Of a stretch of DNA of 64,000 nucleotides, positions 54,950 through 64,000 are shown one piece after another. Every line of letters starts with the position of its first letter. Position 1 is the first letter of the stretch. This stretch comes from Bradyrhizobium diazoefficiens USDA 110 (GTDB lineage Bacteria > Pseudomonadota > Alphaproteobacteria > Rhizobiales > Xanthobacteraceae), in the NCBI RefSeq assembly GCF_000011365.1, contig NC_004463.1, forward strand, positions 5,876,001 through 5,940,000, given 5' to 3'. A program made the position numbers and the translations under genes. Below the pieces are notes generated by a model, which had not been told where the DNA came from, ran no database searches, and was given only the letters and a program-made list of their open reading frames with translations.

Positions 54950-55256
54950 CGATCTCAGCTCCCGAGCTCTTGGCGATGCGGACCTTCTTGCCGTCCGCCA
55001 GAATCTTGAATCCGACGCGGGTCGGCTTTCCGTCCTTGCCGACATACGCGATGTTGGACAGTTGGATCGGCGCCTCTTTCGAGATGATGCCGCCCTCCTG
55101 GGCCTGCGTCTGCTTCTGGTGACGCTTGACCATGTTGATGCCGCGCACGAGCGCCGTACCGGCGTCGGGGCGAACCTCGAACACTTCGCCGGTGCGACCC
55201 TTGTCGCGACCGGTCAGCACGACGACCTTGTCGCCCTTGCGGATCTTCGCAGCCAT
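54942..55256 (-). CDS. rplX: 50S ribosomal protein L24
   Basis: This 104-residue protein has a KOW motif: [20 protein letters not shown], then [20 protein letters not shown]. An early assembly initiator. Its ATG shares one base with the rplN stop (TGATG). Confidence 0.98.
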   Translation of the reverse strand: MAAKIRKGDKVVVLTGRDKGRTGEVFEVRPDAGTALVRGINMVKRHQKQTQAQEGGIISKEAPIQLSNIAYVGKDGKPTRVGFKILADGKKVRIAKSSGAEIDG

Positions 55257-55624
55257 CACAGCACCTCCGGCGCGAGGGAAATGATCTTCATGTGATTCTT
55301 GGCGCGCAGCTCGCGCGGCACGGGCCCGAAGATACGGGTGCCGACCGGCTCGGACTGGTTGTTGATCAGCACGGCGGCGTTGCGGTCGAAGCGGATGACC
55401 GAACCGTCGGCGCGGCGGATGTCCTTGCGGACGCGCACCACGACGGCCTTCATCACGTCGCCCTTCTTCACCTTGCCACGCGGAATCGCTTCCTTGATCG
55501 AGACGACGATGATGTCGCCGATCGTGGCGTAGCGGCGCTTGGAGCCCCCGAGCACCTTGATACACATGACACGGCGTGCGCCAGAATTGTCGGCCACGTC
55601 GAGGTTGGTCTGCATCTGAATCAT
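55256..55624 (-). CDS. rplN: 50S ribosomal protein L14
   Basis: This 122-residue protein starts [20 protein letters not shown] and ends [18 protein letters not shown]. First gene of the spc-type block, with an 84-base gap from rpsQ where a promoter could lie. Confidence 0.98.
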   Translation of the reverse strand: MIQMQTNLDVADNSGARRVMCIKVLGGSKRRYATIGDIIVVSIKEAIPRGKVKKGDVMKAVVVRVRKDIRRADGSVIRFDRNAAVLINNQSEPVGTRIFGPVPRELRAKNHMKIISLAPEVL

Positions 55625-55708
55625 TGATGCACCTCGTCCTCTTCTCTCTTGCGCCAGCCCAGCCGGCGCTCAACATTTCCCTGAAGACAGTCGGCTAAAG
55701 CCAACAGA

Positions 55709-55957
55709 TCAGGCGCTTTTCTTGTGTTCGCCCCGGATCACGACCCAGCGCTTCAACTTCGAAATCGGCTTCGATTCCTCGATCCAAACCATGTCGCCCG
55801 GCTTGAACTCGTTGTTCTCGTCGTGCGCGTGGTAGTTCTTCGAACGGCGGATCGTCTTCTTGTAGATCGGGTGCGTGAAGCGGCGATCGACGCGCACAAC
55901 GACCGTCTTGGCTGTCTTGTCGCTGACGACCACGCCCTGCAAAGTACGTTTCGGCAT
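55709..55957 (-). CDS. rpsQ: 30S ribosomal protein S17
   Basis: This 82-residue protein starts [20 protein letters not shown] and has [20 protein letters not shown]. Last of the S10-type block; 13 bases from rpmC. Confidence 0.98.
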   Translation of the reverse strand: MPKRTLQGVVVSDKTAKTVVVRVDRRFTHPIYKKTIRRSKNYHAHDENNEFKPGDMVWIEESKPISKLKRWVVIRGEHKKSA

Positions 55958-55970
55958 CTTCGTAAGCCTC

Positions 55971-56183
55971 TTACTTCTTCTTCGCGCGCGTCTGCGCGGC
56001 GACGGTCTTGATCCGGGCGATGTCGCGGCGAGCCTCGCGCAGGCGCGAGGTGTTCTCGAGCTGCCCGGTGGCGCGCTGGAAGCGCAGGTTGAAGCGCTCC
56101 TTCTTCAGGTTCAGGATGGCGTCATCCTGCTGGTCGGGGCTCATCGCGCGGATGTCTTCGATCTTCATCTGGGCCATGGCCAT
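55971..56183 (-). CDS. rpmC: 50S ribosomal protein L29
   Basis: This 70-residue protein starts [20 protein letters not shown]; three in-frame Met make the exact start uncertain. [20 protein letters not shown] is the L29 motif. Near the exit tunnel, it helps dock SRP and trigger factor. Its first ATG overlaps the rplP TAA by one base. Confidence 0.97.
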   Translation of the reverse strand: MAMAQMKIEDIRAMSPDQQDDAILNLKKERFNLRFQRATGQLENTSRLREARRDIARIKTVAAQTRAKKK

Positions 56184-56596
56184 TACTCCGCAATGCGCTC
56201 GACGAAGCGCGTCTTGATCGGCAGCTTGGCGGCCGCCAGGGTCAGCGCCTCACGCGCCGTCTGGGTGTTGACGCCGTCGATCTCGAACAGCACCCGGCCC
56301 GGCTTGACGCGCGCCACCCACAGTTCCGGCGAACCCTTGCCGGAACCCATGCGGACTTCGGCCGGCTTCTTCGACACCGGAAGGTCGGGGAACACGCGGA
56401 TCCAGACGCGGCCGGCGCGCTTCATGTGACGGGTCAGCGCGCGGCGAGCGGCTTCGATCTGGCGCGCGGTGACGCGCTCAGGCTCGGTCGCCTTCAGGCC
56501 GTACTGGCCGAACGCCAACGTCGCGCCCGAAGACGCAACGCCGTGGATGCGGCCCTTATGCGCCTTCCGGAACTTCGTTTTCTTAGGTTGCATCAT
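56183..56596 (-). CDS. rplP: 50S ribosomal protein L16
   Basis: This 137-residue protein starts [20 protein letters not shown] and has [20 protein letters not shown]. It binds near the A site. Either of the first two Met could start. Confidence 0.98.
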   Translation of the reverse strand: MMQPKKTKFRKAHKGRIHGVASSGATLAFGQYGLKATEPERVTARQIEAARRALTRHMKRAGRVWIRVFPDLPVSKKPAEVRMGSGKGSPELWVARVKPGRVLFEIDGVNTQTAREALTLAAAKLPIKTRFVERIAE

Positions 56597-56626
56597 GGCT
56601 TTAAGCCCTCAAATTCCTGTGCTGGC

Positions 56627-57352
<726 letters not shown>

Positions 57353-57370
57353 CGTTTTCTCCTGCGACCC

Positions 57371-57760
57371 TTAAGCCGCTGCTGCTTCGGCTTCGACCTG
57401 ACGAACAATGATCGTCAGCTGCGAAAATGGTTTGTAGACACGGCCCGAGCGGCCACGGCCGCGGGCGGCAAAGCGCTTCATCACGAGGCCGTTGCCGACG
57501 AAAGCCTGCGCCACGACGAGATCGTCAACATCGAGGTCGTGGTTGTTCTCGGCATTGGCGATAGCCGATTCCAGGCACTTCTTCACGTCAACCGCGATCC
57601 GCTTGCGCGAAAACTGCAGGTCGGCGAGCGCAGCAGCCGCCTTCCGGCCGCGAATGAGCTGGGCGACCAGGTTGAGCTTCTGCGGGCTCACCCGCAGCAT
57701 CCGGGCGACCGCCTTGGCCTCGTTCTCGGCGAGGCTCCGTTCGCGCTTAGGTTTGCTCAT
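57371..57760 (-). CDS. rplV: 50S ribosomal protein L22
   Basis: This 129-residue protein has [20 protein letters not shown] and, in the tunnel loop region, [24 protein letters not shown] sequence. Its loop lines the exit tunnel where macrolides bind. Gap to rpsS 10 bases. Confidence 0.98.
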
Positions 57761-57770
57761 CGTTTAATCC

Positions 57771-58049
57771 TCAAGCCTTCTTGGCTTTCTTGTCACCGGA
57801 GTGGCCATGGAAGGTCCGGGTCGGCGAGAACTCGCCGAACTTGTGACCGACCATTTCCTCGTTGACGGCCACCGGCACGTGCTTCTGACCGTTGTAGACG
57901 CCGAAGGTCAGACCGACGAACTGCGGCAGGATCGTCGAACGACGGCTCCAGATCTTGATGACGTCGTGACGGCCGGACGCGCGCGCGGCATCTGCCTTCT
58001 TGAGCAGAGAACCCTCGACGAACGGGCCTTTCCAGACTGAACGAACCAT
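57771..58049 (-). CDS. rpsS: 30S ribosomal protein S19
   Basis: This 92-residue protein starts [20 protein letters not shown] and has [20 protein letters not shown], both strongly conserved in S19. It binds the head of the small subunit with S13. Confidence 0.98.
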   Translation of the reverse strand: MVRSVWKGPFVEGSLLKKADAARASGRHDVIKIWSRRSTILPQFVGLTFGVYNGQKHVPVAVNEEMVGHKFGEFSPTRTFHGHSGDKKAKKA

Positions 58050-58061
58050 GTCCGGCGTTCC

Positions 58062-58895
58062 TTACTTCTTCCGCTTGTGGCGGCTTAGGAGAATGAATTT
58101 GTTGGTCGACTTGTTGGAGCGGGTCTTCTTGCCCTTGGTCGGCTTGCCCCACGGAGTAACCGGGTGGCGACCGCCCGAGGTACGACCTTCACCACCGCCG
58201 TGCGGATGGTCGATCGGGTTCATCGAAACACCGCGGTTGTGCGGCTTGCGACCCAGCCAACGGTTGCGGCCGGCCTTGCCGATCGAGGTGTTCATGTGAT
58301 CAGGGTTCGACACCGCGCCGATCGTGCCGCGGCAACGGCCGTGCACCAGGCGCTGCTCACCCGAGTTCAGGCGGATGATGACGTAGTCCTGGTCGCGACC
58401 GACGAGCTGGGCGTAGGTGCCCGCGGAACGGGCGAGCTGGCCGCCCTTCCCGATCTTGACCTCGATGTTGTGGATGATCGTGCCGACCGGCATGTTGCCG
58501 AGCGGCATGACGTTGCCCGGCTTCACGTCGACATAGTTGCCGGCCACCACGGAATCGCCGACCGCAAGGCGCTGCGGCGCCAGGATATAGGCCTGGGTGC
58601 CGTCTTCGTACTTGACCAGTGCGATGAACGCAGTGCGGTTCGGATCGTATTCCAGCCGCTCGACGGTCGCGGGCGCATCGACCTTGTCGCGCTTGAAGTC
58701 GACGATGCGCAGGGTCTGCTTGTGACCGCCGCCGCGAAAGCGCACGGTGATGCGACCGGTGTTGTTGCGACCGCCGGAGGAATGCTTGCCTTCGGTGAGG
58801 GCCTTGACCGGCTTGCCCTTGTACAGGGCCGAACGATCGACCATGACCAGCTGGCGCTGGCCCGGCGTCGTGGGATTGAATGTCTTCAGTGCCAT
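58062..58895 (-). CDS. rplB: 50S ribosomal protein L2
   Basis: This 277-residue protein has [20 protein letters not shown] and the catalytic-region motif [20 protein letters not shown] near the C-terminus. Needed for subunit joining and peptide transfer. Gaps of 12 bases on each side. Confidence 0.98.
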   Translation of the reverse strand: MALKTFNPTTPGQRQLVMVDRSALYKGKPVKALTEGKHSSGGRNNTGRITVRFRGGGHKQTLRIVDFKRDKVDAPATVERLEYDPNRTAFIALVKYEDGTQAYILAPQRLAVGDSVVAGNYVDVKPGNVMPLGNMPVGTIIHNIEVKIGKGGQLARSAGTYAQLVGRDQDYVIIRLNSGEQRLVHGRCRGTIGAVSNPDHMNTSIGKAGRNRWLGRKPHNRGVSMNPIDHPHGGGEGRTSGGRHPVTPWGKPTKGKKTRSNKSTNKFILLSRHKRKK

Positions 58896-58907
58896 CGTCG
58901 TACGACC

Positions 58908-59210
58908 TTACAGACCGGTGGTTACGTCGATCCGGTGGCCCTCTTCGAGGGTCACGATCGCGCGCTTGGTGTTCGACTGCGAACCGAGGTTGCCGCGGAA
59001 GACCTTGGTCTTGCCCTTGCGGACCAGCGTGTTGACGCTCTTGACCTTGACGTCGAACAGCTTCTCGATCGCTTCCTTGATCTGCGGCTTAGTCGCCTTC
59101 GCGGCCACCTTGAACAGGACCTTGTTGTGCTCGGACGCCAGCGTCGCCTTTTCGGTGACGACCGGAGCAACGATCACGTCGTAGTGGCGAGGCTCAATGT
59201 TCTTCGTCAT
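58908..59210 (-). CDS. rplW: 50S ribosomal protein L23
   Basis: This 100-residue protein has [20 protein letters not shown] and [19 protein letters not shown]. Docking site for trigger factor and SRP at the exit. ATG overlaps the rplD stop by four bases (ATGA). Confidence 0.98.
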   Translation of the reverse strand: MTKNIEPRHYDVIVAPVVTEKATLASEHNKVLFKVAAKATKPQIKEAIEKLFDVKVKSVNTLVRKGKTKVFRGNLGSQSNTKRAIVTLEEGHRIDVTTGL

Positions 59211-59827
59211 TTGAAGCGCGCCTCCAGCGCATCGATGGCGGCCTTGGTCAGAACGAGCTTCTGACGGCGCAGGATGTCATAGACGTTGATGCCCTGGATC
59301 GGCAGCACGTCCATGTTCGGGATGTTGCGAGCCGCGGCGGCAAAGCCGTTGTTGAGCTCGGCGCCGTCGATGATCAGCGCGTTGGTCAAGCCCAGACCCG
59401 AGAAGTGACCGAGCAGCGCCTTGGTCTTGGCGGCTTCCAGCGCGGCCTTGTCGATCACCAGCAGATCACCGTCCTTGGCCTTGGCCGACAGCGCATGCTT
59501 GAGAGCCAGCGCACGGACCTTCTTCGGCAGGTCGGTGGCGTGCGAACGCACCACCGGACCGAAGGCACGGCCACCGCCACGGAACTGCGGCACGCGGGCC
59601 GAGCCGTGACGAGCACCGCCGGTGCCCTTCTGCTTGTACATCTTCTTGCCGGTGCGCCAGATCTCGGCGCGGCCCTTGGCCTTGTGGGTGCCGGCCTGGC
59701 GCTTGTTGAGCTGCCACTGCACGCAACGCGCAATGATGTCCTGGCGCGGCTCGAGGCCGAAAATGGCGTCGGAAAGCTGGACCGAGCCGGCTTCCTTACC
59801 TTCGAGGGTGGTGACCTTCAATTCCAT
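59207..59827 (-). CDS. rplD: 50S ribosomal protein L4
   Basis: This 206-residue protein starts [20 protein letters not shown], with the tunnel loop around [20 protein letters not shown]. In E. coli L4 represses the S10 operon; no matching leader was sought here. It starts one base after rplC ends. Confidence 0.98.
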   Translation of the reverse strand: MELKVTTLEGKEAGSVQLSDAIFGLEPRQDIIARCVQWQLNKRQAGTHKAKGRAEIWRTGKKMYKQKGTGGARHGSARVPQFRGGGRAFGPVVRSHATDLPKKVRALALKHALSAKAKDGDLLVIDKAALEAAKTKALLGHFSGLGLTNALIIDGAELNNGFAAAARNIPNMDVLPIQGINVYDILRRQKLVLTKAAIDALEARFK

Positions 59828-59828
59828 C

Positions 59829-60545
59829 TCACGCACCCTCCTGCTGGGCCGCAGCCTCGGCTTCGCCACCCGCAACCTTGAACTTGCCGGGCTTCGGAGC
59901 TTCCTTCGGCAGCGGCTTCTTGACCGCGTCGCGCACGCGGATCCAGCCGCCCTTGGAGCCGGGAACGGCGCCTTCGACGAGGATCAGGCCGCGCTCGACG
60001 TCGAGCTGAACGACTCGAAGGTTGAGCGTGGTGATGCGGTCGACACCCATGTGGCCGGGCATCTTCTTGTTCTTCCAGGTCTTGCCGGGATCCTGACGAC
60101 CACCGGTCGAACCGATCGAACGGTGCGAGATCGACACACCGTGCGTGGCGCGCAGACCGCCGAAGTTCCAGCGCTTCATGCCGCCGGCGAAGCCCTTACC
60201 GACCGAGGTGCCGGTGACGTCGACGAACTGGCCGACGACGAAATGATCGGCCTGGATCTCGGCGCCGACCGGGATCATGGCATCCGCGGTGACGCGGAAC
60301 TCCTCGACCCGGCGCTTCGGCTCGACCTTGGCGACCGCGAACTGGCCGCGCTCCGCCTTGGGCATGTAAACGGTCTTGCGGCTGCCAGAACCGAGCTGGA
60401 GCGCGACGTAACCGTTCTTCTCTTCGGTACGGTGGCCTACGACCTGGCAATTGCCGAGCTTCAGCACGGTCACGGGGATATGTTCGCCGGCCTCCGTGAA
60501 GACCCGCGTCATCCCGACCTTTTGTGCGATCACTCCGGAGCGCAT
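59829..60545 (-). CDS. rplC: 50S ribosomal protein L3
   Basis: This 238-residue protein starts [20 protein letters not shown] and has [20 protein letters not shown], the loop reaching the peptidyl transferase centre. C-terminal Ala/Glu extension of about 30 residues. ATG 60545; upstream frame rejected. Confidence 0.98.
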   Translation of the reverse strand: MRSGVIAQKVGMTRVFTEAGEHIPVTVLKLGNCQVVGHRTEEKNGYVALQLGSGSRKTVYMPKAERGQFAVAKVEPKRRVEEFRVTADAMIPVGAEIQADHFVVGQFVDVTGTSVGKGFAGGMKRWNFGGLRATHGVSISHRSIGSTGGRQDPGKTWKNKKMPGHMGVDRITTLNLRVVQLDVERGLILVEGAVPGSKGGWIRVRDAVKKPLPKEAPKPGKFKVAGGEAEAAAQQEGA

Positions 60546-60597
60546 CGGCTTGCTTCCTGTTCTTTCTGTCCGCTTACGCGAACGGGATCCAAAAATC

Positions 60598-60906
60598 TTA
60601 GAGCTTGATCTCGACGTCGACACCGGCGGCCAGATCGAGCTTCATCAAAGCATCGACGGTCTGCGGGGTCGGATCGACGATGTCGAGCAGGCGCTTGTGA
60701 GTGCGCATCTCGAACTGTTCGCGGCTCTTCTTGTCGACGTGGGGCGAACGGTTGACGGTGAACTTCTCGATGCGGGTGGGCAGCGGAATGGGTCCGCGGA
60801 CCTGCGCGCCGGTGCGCTTCGCCGTGTTCACGATCTCGCGGGTCGACGTATCGAGGATACGATGGTCGAACGCCTTGAGACGGATACGAATGTTTTGGCC
60901 GTTCAT
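60598..60906 (-). CDS. rpsJ: 30S ribosomal protein S10
   Basis: This 102-residue protein starts [20 protein letters not shown] and has [20 protein letters not shown]. It also acts in transcription antitermination as NusE. First of the S10 block, 81 bases after tuf. Confidence 0.98.
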
Positions 60907-60930
60907 TGCCGTGGTCTCTCTTCAGTGGGT

Positions 60931-60971
60931 GGCGAATAGCGAATAGCGAATGTCACCATTCGCTACTCGCC
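60931..60971. repeat. GGCGAATAGCGAATAGCGAATG element in tuf-rpsJ gap
   Basis: Tandem GCGAATA units (60932-60950) pair with CATTCGCTACTCGCC (60957-60971), giving a hairpin. It lies between tuf and rpsJ and could cap the tuf message. Confidence 0.65.
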
Positions 60972-60987
60972 GATCCCTATTCTCGTA

Positions 60988-62178
<1,191 letters not shown>

Positions 62179-62218
62179 TTGACTCTCCGTTCAATCGTCA
62201 GCTTGAGACCGACGACAA

Positions 62219-64000
62219 TCAGGCAAACTTCTTTTGGACTTCTGCCGACACGTTGGCCGGCGCTTCTGCGTAGTGATCGAACTGCATGGTGAAGGTTGCG
62301 CGACCCTGGCTCATCGAGCGCAGGTTATTCACGTAACCGAACATGTTCATGAGCGGCACCATCGCGTTGATGACGTTGGCGTTGCCGCGCATGTCTTGAC
62401 CCTGGATCTGACCGCGCCGGGAATTCAGGTCGCCGATGACCGAGCCGGTATAGTCTTCCGGGGTCACCACTTCGACCTTCATGATCGGCTCGAGCAGCAC
62501 GGACTTGCCCTTCTGCAAGGCTTCGCGGAATGCCGCGCGCGATGCGATTTCGAAGGCGAGCGCCGACGAGTCGACGTCGTGGTACTTGCCGTCAACGAGC
62601 TGAACCTTGACGTCGACCACGGGGAAGCCCGCAACGACACCCGAGCTCATCACGCTGTTGAGGCCCTTTTCGACGCCGGGGATGTATTCCTTCGGAACCG
62701 CACCGCCGACGATCTTGGACTCGAACTCGTAGCCCTTGCCGGGCTCGTTCGGCTCGACCACGATCGACACTTCCGCGAACTGACCGGTACCGCCGGTCTG
62801 CTTCTTGTGGGTGTACTTGACCTCGGCCTTCTTGGTGACGCGCTCACGGAACGCAACCTGCGGCGCGCCGATGTTGGCGTCGACCTTGTAGGTGCGCTTG
62901 AGGATGTCGACCTTGATGTCGAGATGGAGTTCGCCCATGCCCTTGAGGATGGTCTGGCCGGACTCCTGGTCGGTCGACACGCGGAAGGACGGATCCTCCG
63001 CGGCGAGCTTGGCTAGCGCCACGCCCAGCTTCTCCTGGTCGGCCTTGGACTTCGGCTCGATCGCGATCTCGATGACCGGCTCGGGGAATTCCATCTTCTC
63101 CAGGATCACCTGCTTGTCGGGATCGCACAGCGTGTCACCGGTGCGCGCTTCCTTCAGGCCGGCCAGGGCGACGATGTCGCCGGCATAGGCTTCCTTGATG
63201 TCTTCGCGGTTGTTCGCATGCATCAGCAGCATGCGCCCGATGCGCTCCTTCTTCTCGCGGGTCGAGTTCACGACGCCGGTGCCGCTCTGGAGAACGCCGG
63301 AGTAAATGCGGCAGAAGGTGATGGTGCCGACGAACGGGTCGTCCATGATCTTGAACGCGAGCAGCGCGAGCGGCTCCTTGTCGTCGGCCTTGCGCACGAC
63401 CTCGTTGCCGCGGTCGTCGGTGCCCTTGATCGCGGGCACGTCGATCGGCGACGGCAGGTAGTCGACGACGGCGTCGAGCAGCGGCTGCACGCCCTTGTTC
63501 TTGAAGGCCGAACCGCACAGCACGGGATAGAACGCGCCGGTCAGCACCGCCTTGCGGATCAGCCGCTTCAGCGTCGCTTCGTCCGGCTCGTTGCCGTCGA
63601 GGAAAGCGGCGAGCGCATCGTCGTCGAGCTCGACGGCGGCTTCCACCATCTTCTCGCGATATTCCTTGGCCTGCTCGACGAGGTCTTCCGGAATGTCGAC
63701 ATAGTCGAACTTCGCGCCGAGCGATTCATCGTTCCAGACGATGCCCTTCATCTTCACGAGGTCGACGAGACCCTTGAAGTTGTTCTCGGCACCGATCGGA
63801 AGCTGAATCGCGATCGGCTTGGCGCCGAGGCGGTCAACGATGTCGGCAAGACACTTGAAGAAATCGGCGCCGGTCTTGTCCATCTTGTTGGCGAAGACGA
63901 TGCGCGGAACCTTGTACTTGTCGCCCTGGCGCCAGACGGTCTCGGTCTGGGGCTCGACGCCCTGGTTCGAGTCCAGCACGCAGACGGCGCCGTCGAGCAC
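62219..64000 (-). CDS. fusA: elongation factor G (N-terminus cut by window edge)
   Basis: 593 residues of about 690 are present. They begin just before QPETETVW-like sequence ([20 protein letters not shown]) with G4 NKMD near residue 40 of this fragment, and continue through domains II-V (for example [20 protein letters not shown]). EF-G moves tRNAs during translocation and splits ribosomes with recycling factor. The P-loop lies beyond 64000. Reads into tuf. Confidence 0.98.
   Translation of the reverse strand: MLDGAVCVLDSNQGVEPQTETVWRQGDKYKVPRIVFANKMDKTGADFFKCLADIVDRLGAKPIAIQLPIGAENNFKGLVDLVKMKGIVWNDESLGAKFDYVDIPEDLVEQAKEYREKMVEAAVELDDDALAAFLDGNEPDEATLKRLIRKAVLTGAFYPVLCGSAFKNKGVQPLLDAVVDYLPSPIDVPAIKGTDDRGNEVVRKADDKEPLALLAFKIMDDPFVGTITFCRIYSGVLQSGTGVVNSTREKKERIGRMLLMHANNREDIKEAYAGDIVALAGLKEARTGDTLCDPDKQVILEKMEFPEPVIEIAIEPKSKADQEKLGVALAKLAAEDPSFRVSTDQESGQTILKGMGELHLDIKVDILKRTYKVDANIGAPQVAFRERVTKKAEVKYTHKKQTGGTGQFAEVSIVVEPNEPGKGYEFESKIVGGAVPKEYIPGVEKGLNSVMSSGVVAGFPVVDVKVQLVDGKYHDVDSSALAFEIASRAAFREALQKGKSVLLEPIMKVEVVTPEDYTGSVIGDLNSRRGQIQGQDMRGNANVINAMVPLMNMFGYVNNLRSMSQGRATFTMQFDHYAEAPANVSAEVQKKFA

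Noticed and set aside
60541..60623. 26-codon extension of L3
   Set aside because: Ser/Arg-rich and lacking family similarity; normal L3 starts MRSGVIAQK at 60545.

Overview
The window reads as a high-GC alphaproteobacterial chromosome, most likely Bradyrhizobium or a close relative. Three things point there: the protein sequences, the fusA-tuf-S10-spc-alpha gene order at the right end, and the many short palindromic repeats between genes. I recognised this from pattern and ran no database search. I found no tRNA, rRNA, CRISPR array or complete insertion sequence.

Left part (1-24 kb): a membrane PAS-domain histidine kinase; an EamA exporter; a NUDIX and DapA-family gene pair; and a minus-strand cluster of thiolase, DUF35 zinc-ribbon protein, MaoC hydratase and SDR dehydrogenase that looks like an acyl-CoA side-chain degradation module. 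After these come a DUF3592 membrane protein, a fused indolepyruvate ferredoxin oxidoreductase, a three-haem cytochrome c, a TRIC-type channel, a PEP mutase/isocitrate lyase family enzyme, small dimeric alpha/beta-barrel proteins, an ArsR regulator, an alpha/beta hydrolase, two tiny convergent secreted proteins (one GCG/CRP-type, one His/Trp/Arg-rich) and a glutathione S-transferase.

Middle part (23.7-46 kb): a visibly less GC-rich patch carries an exported isoaspartyl methyltransferase, dodecin, a decayed SulP permease, a GcrA-like protein, a very acidic protein and an adenosine-specific kinase. Next are the acyl-CoA carboxylase beta chain, small unknowns, an alpha/beta hydrolase, a class D beta-lactamase, flagellar genes (FlhB C-terminal-like and a split FliK), an Atp12 chaperone, an RluC-like pseudouridine synthase, RarA, a Deg protease interrupted by an in-frame TAG, a phosphate-type porin, an HxlR regulator divergent from a zinc-type alcohol dehydrogenase, an SDR and a Bug-type binding protein.

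Right part (45.8-64 kb): one long minus-strand run transcribed from fusA (cut by the window edge) through tuf, rpsJ-rplC-rplD-rplW-rplB-rpsS-rplV-rpsC-rplP-rpmC-rpsQ, rplN-rplX-rplE-rpsN-rpsH-rplF-rplR-rpsE-rpmD-rplO-secY, adk, then rpsM-rpsK-rpoA-rplQ. Genes are tightly packed in S10/spc. From rplO onward the gaps are longer and filled with stem-loops and repeat elements. Adenylate kinase carries an unusual lysine/alanine-rich, histone H1-like tail.

The most notable irregularities are the in-frame amber codon in the Deg protease, the split fliK, the SulP remnant that reads in frame into dodecin, the Adk tail, and at least eight kinds of intergenic palindromic repeats, some of them inside essential operons.
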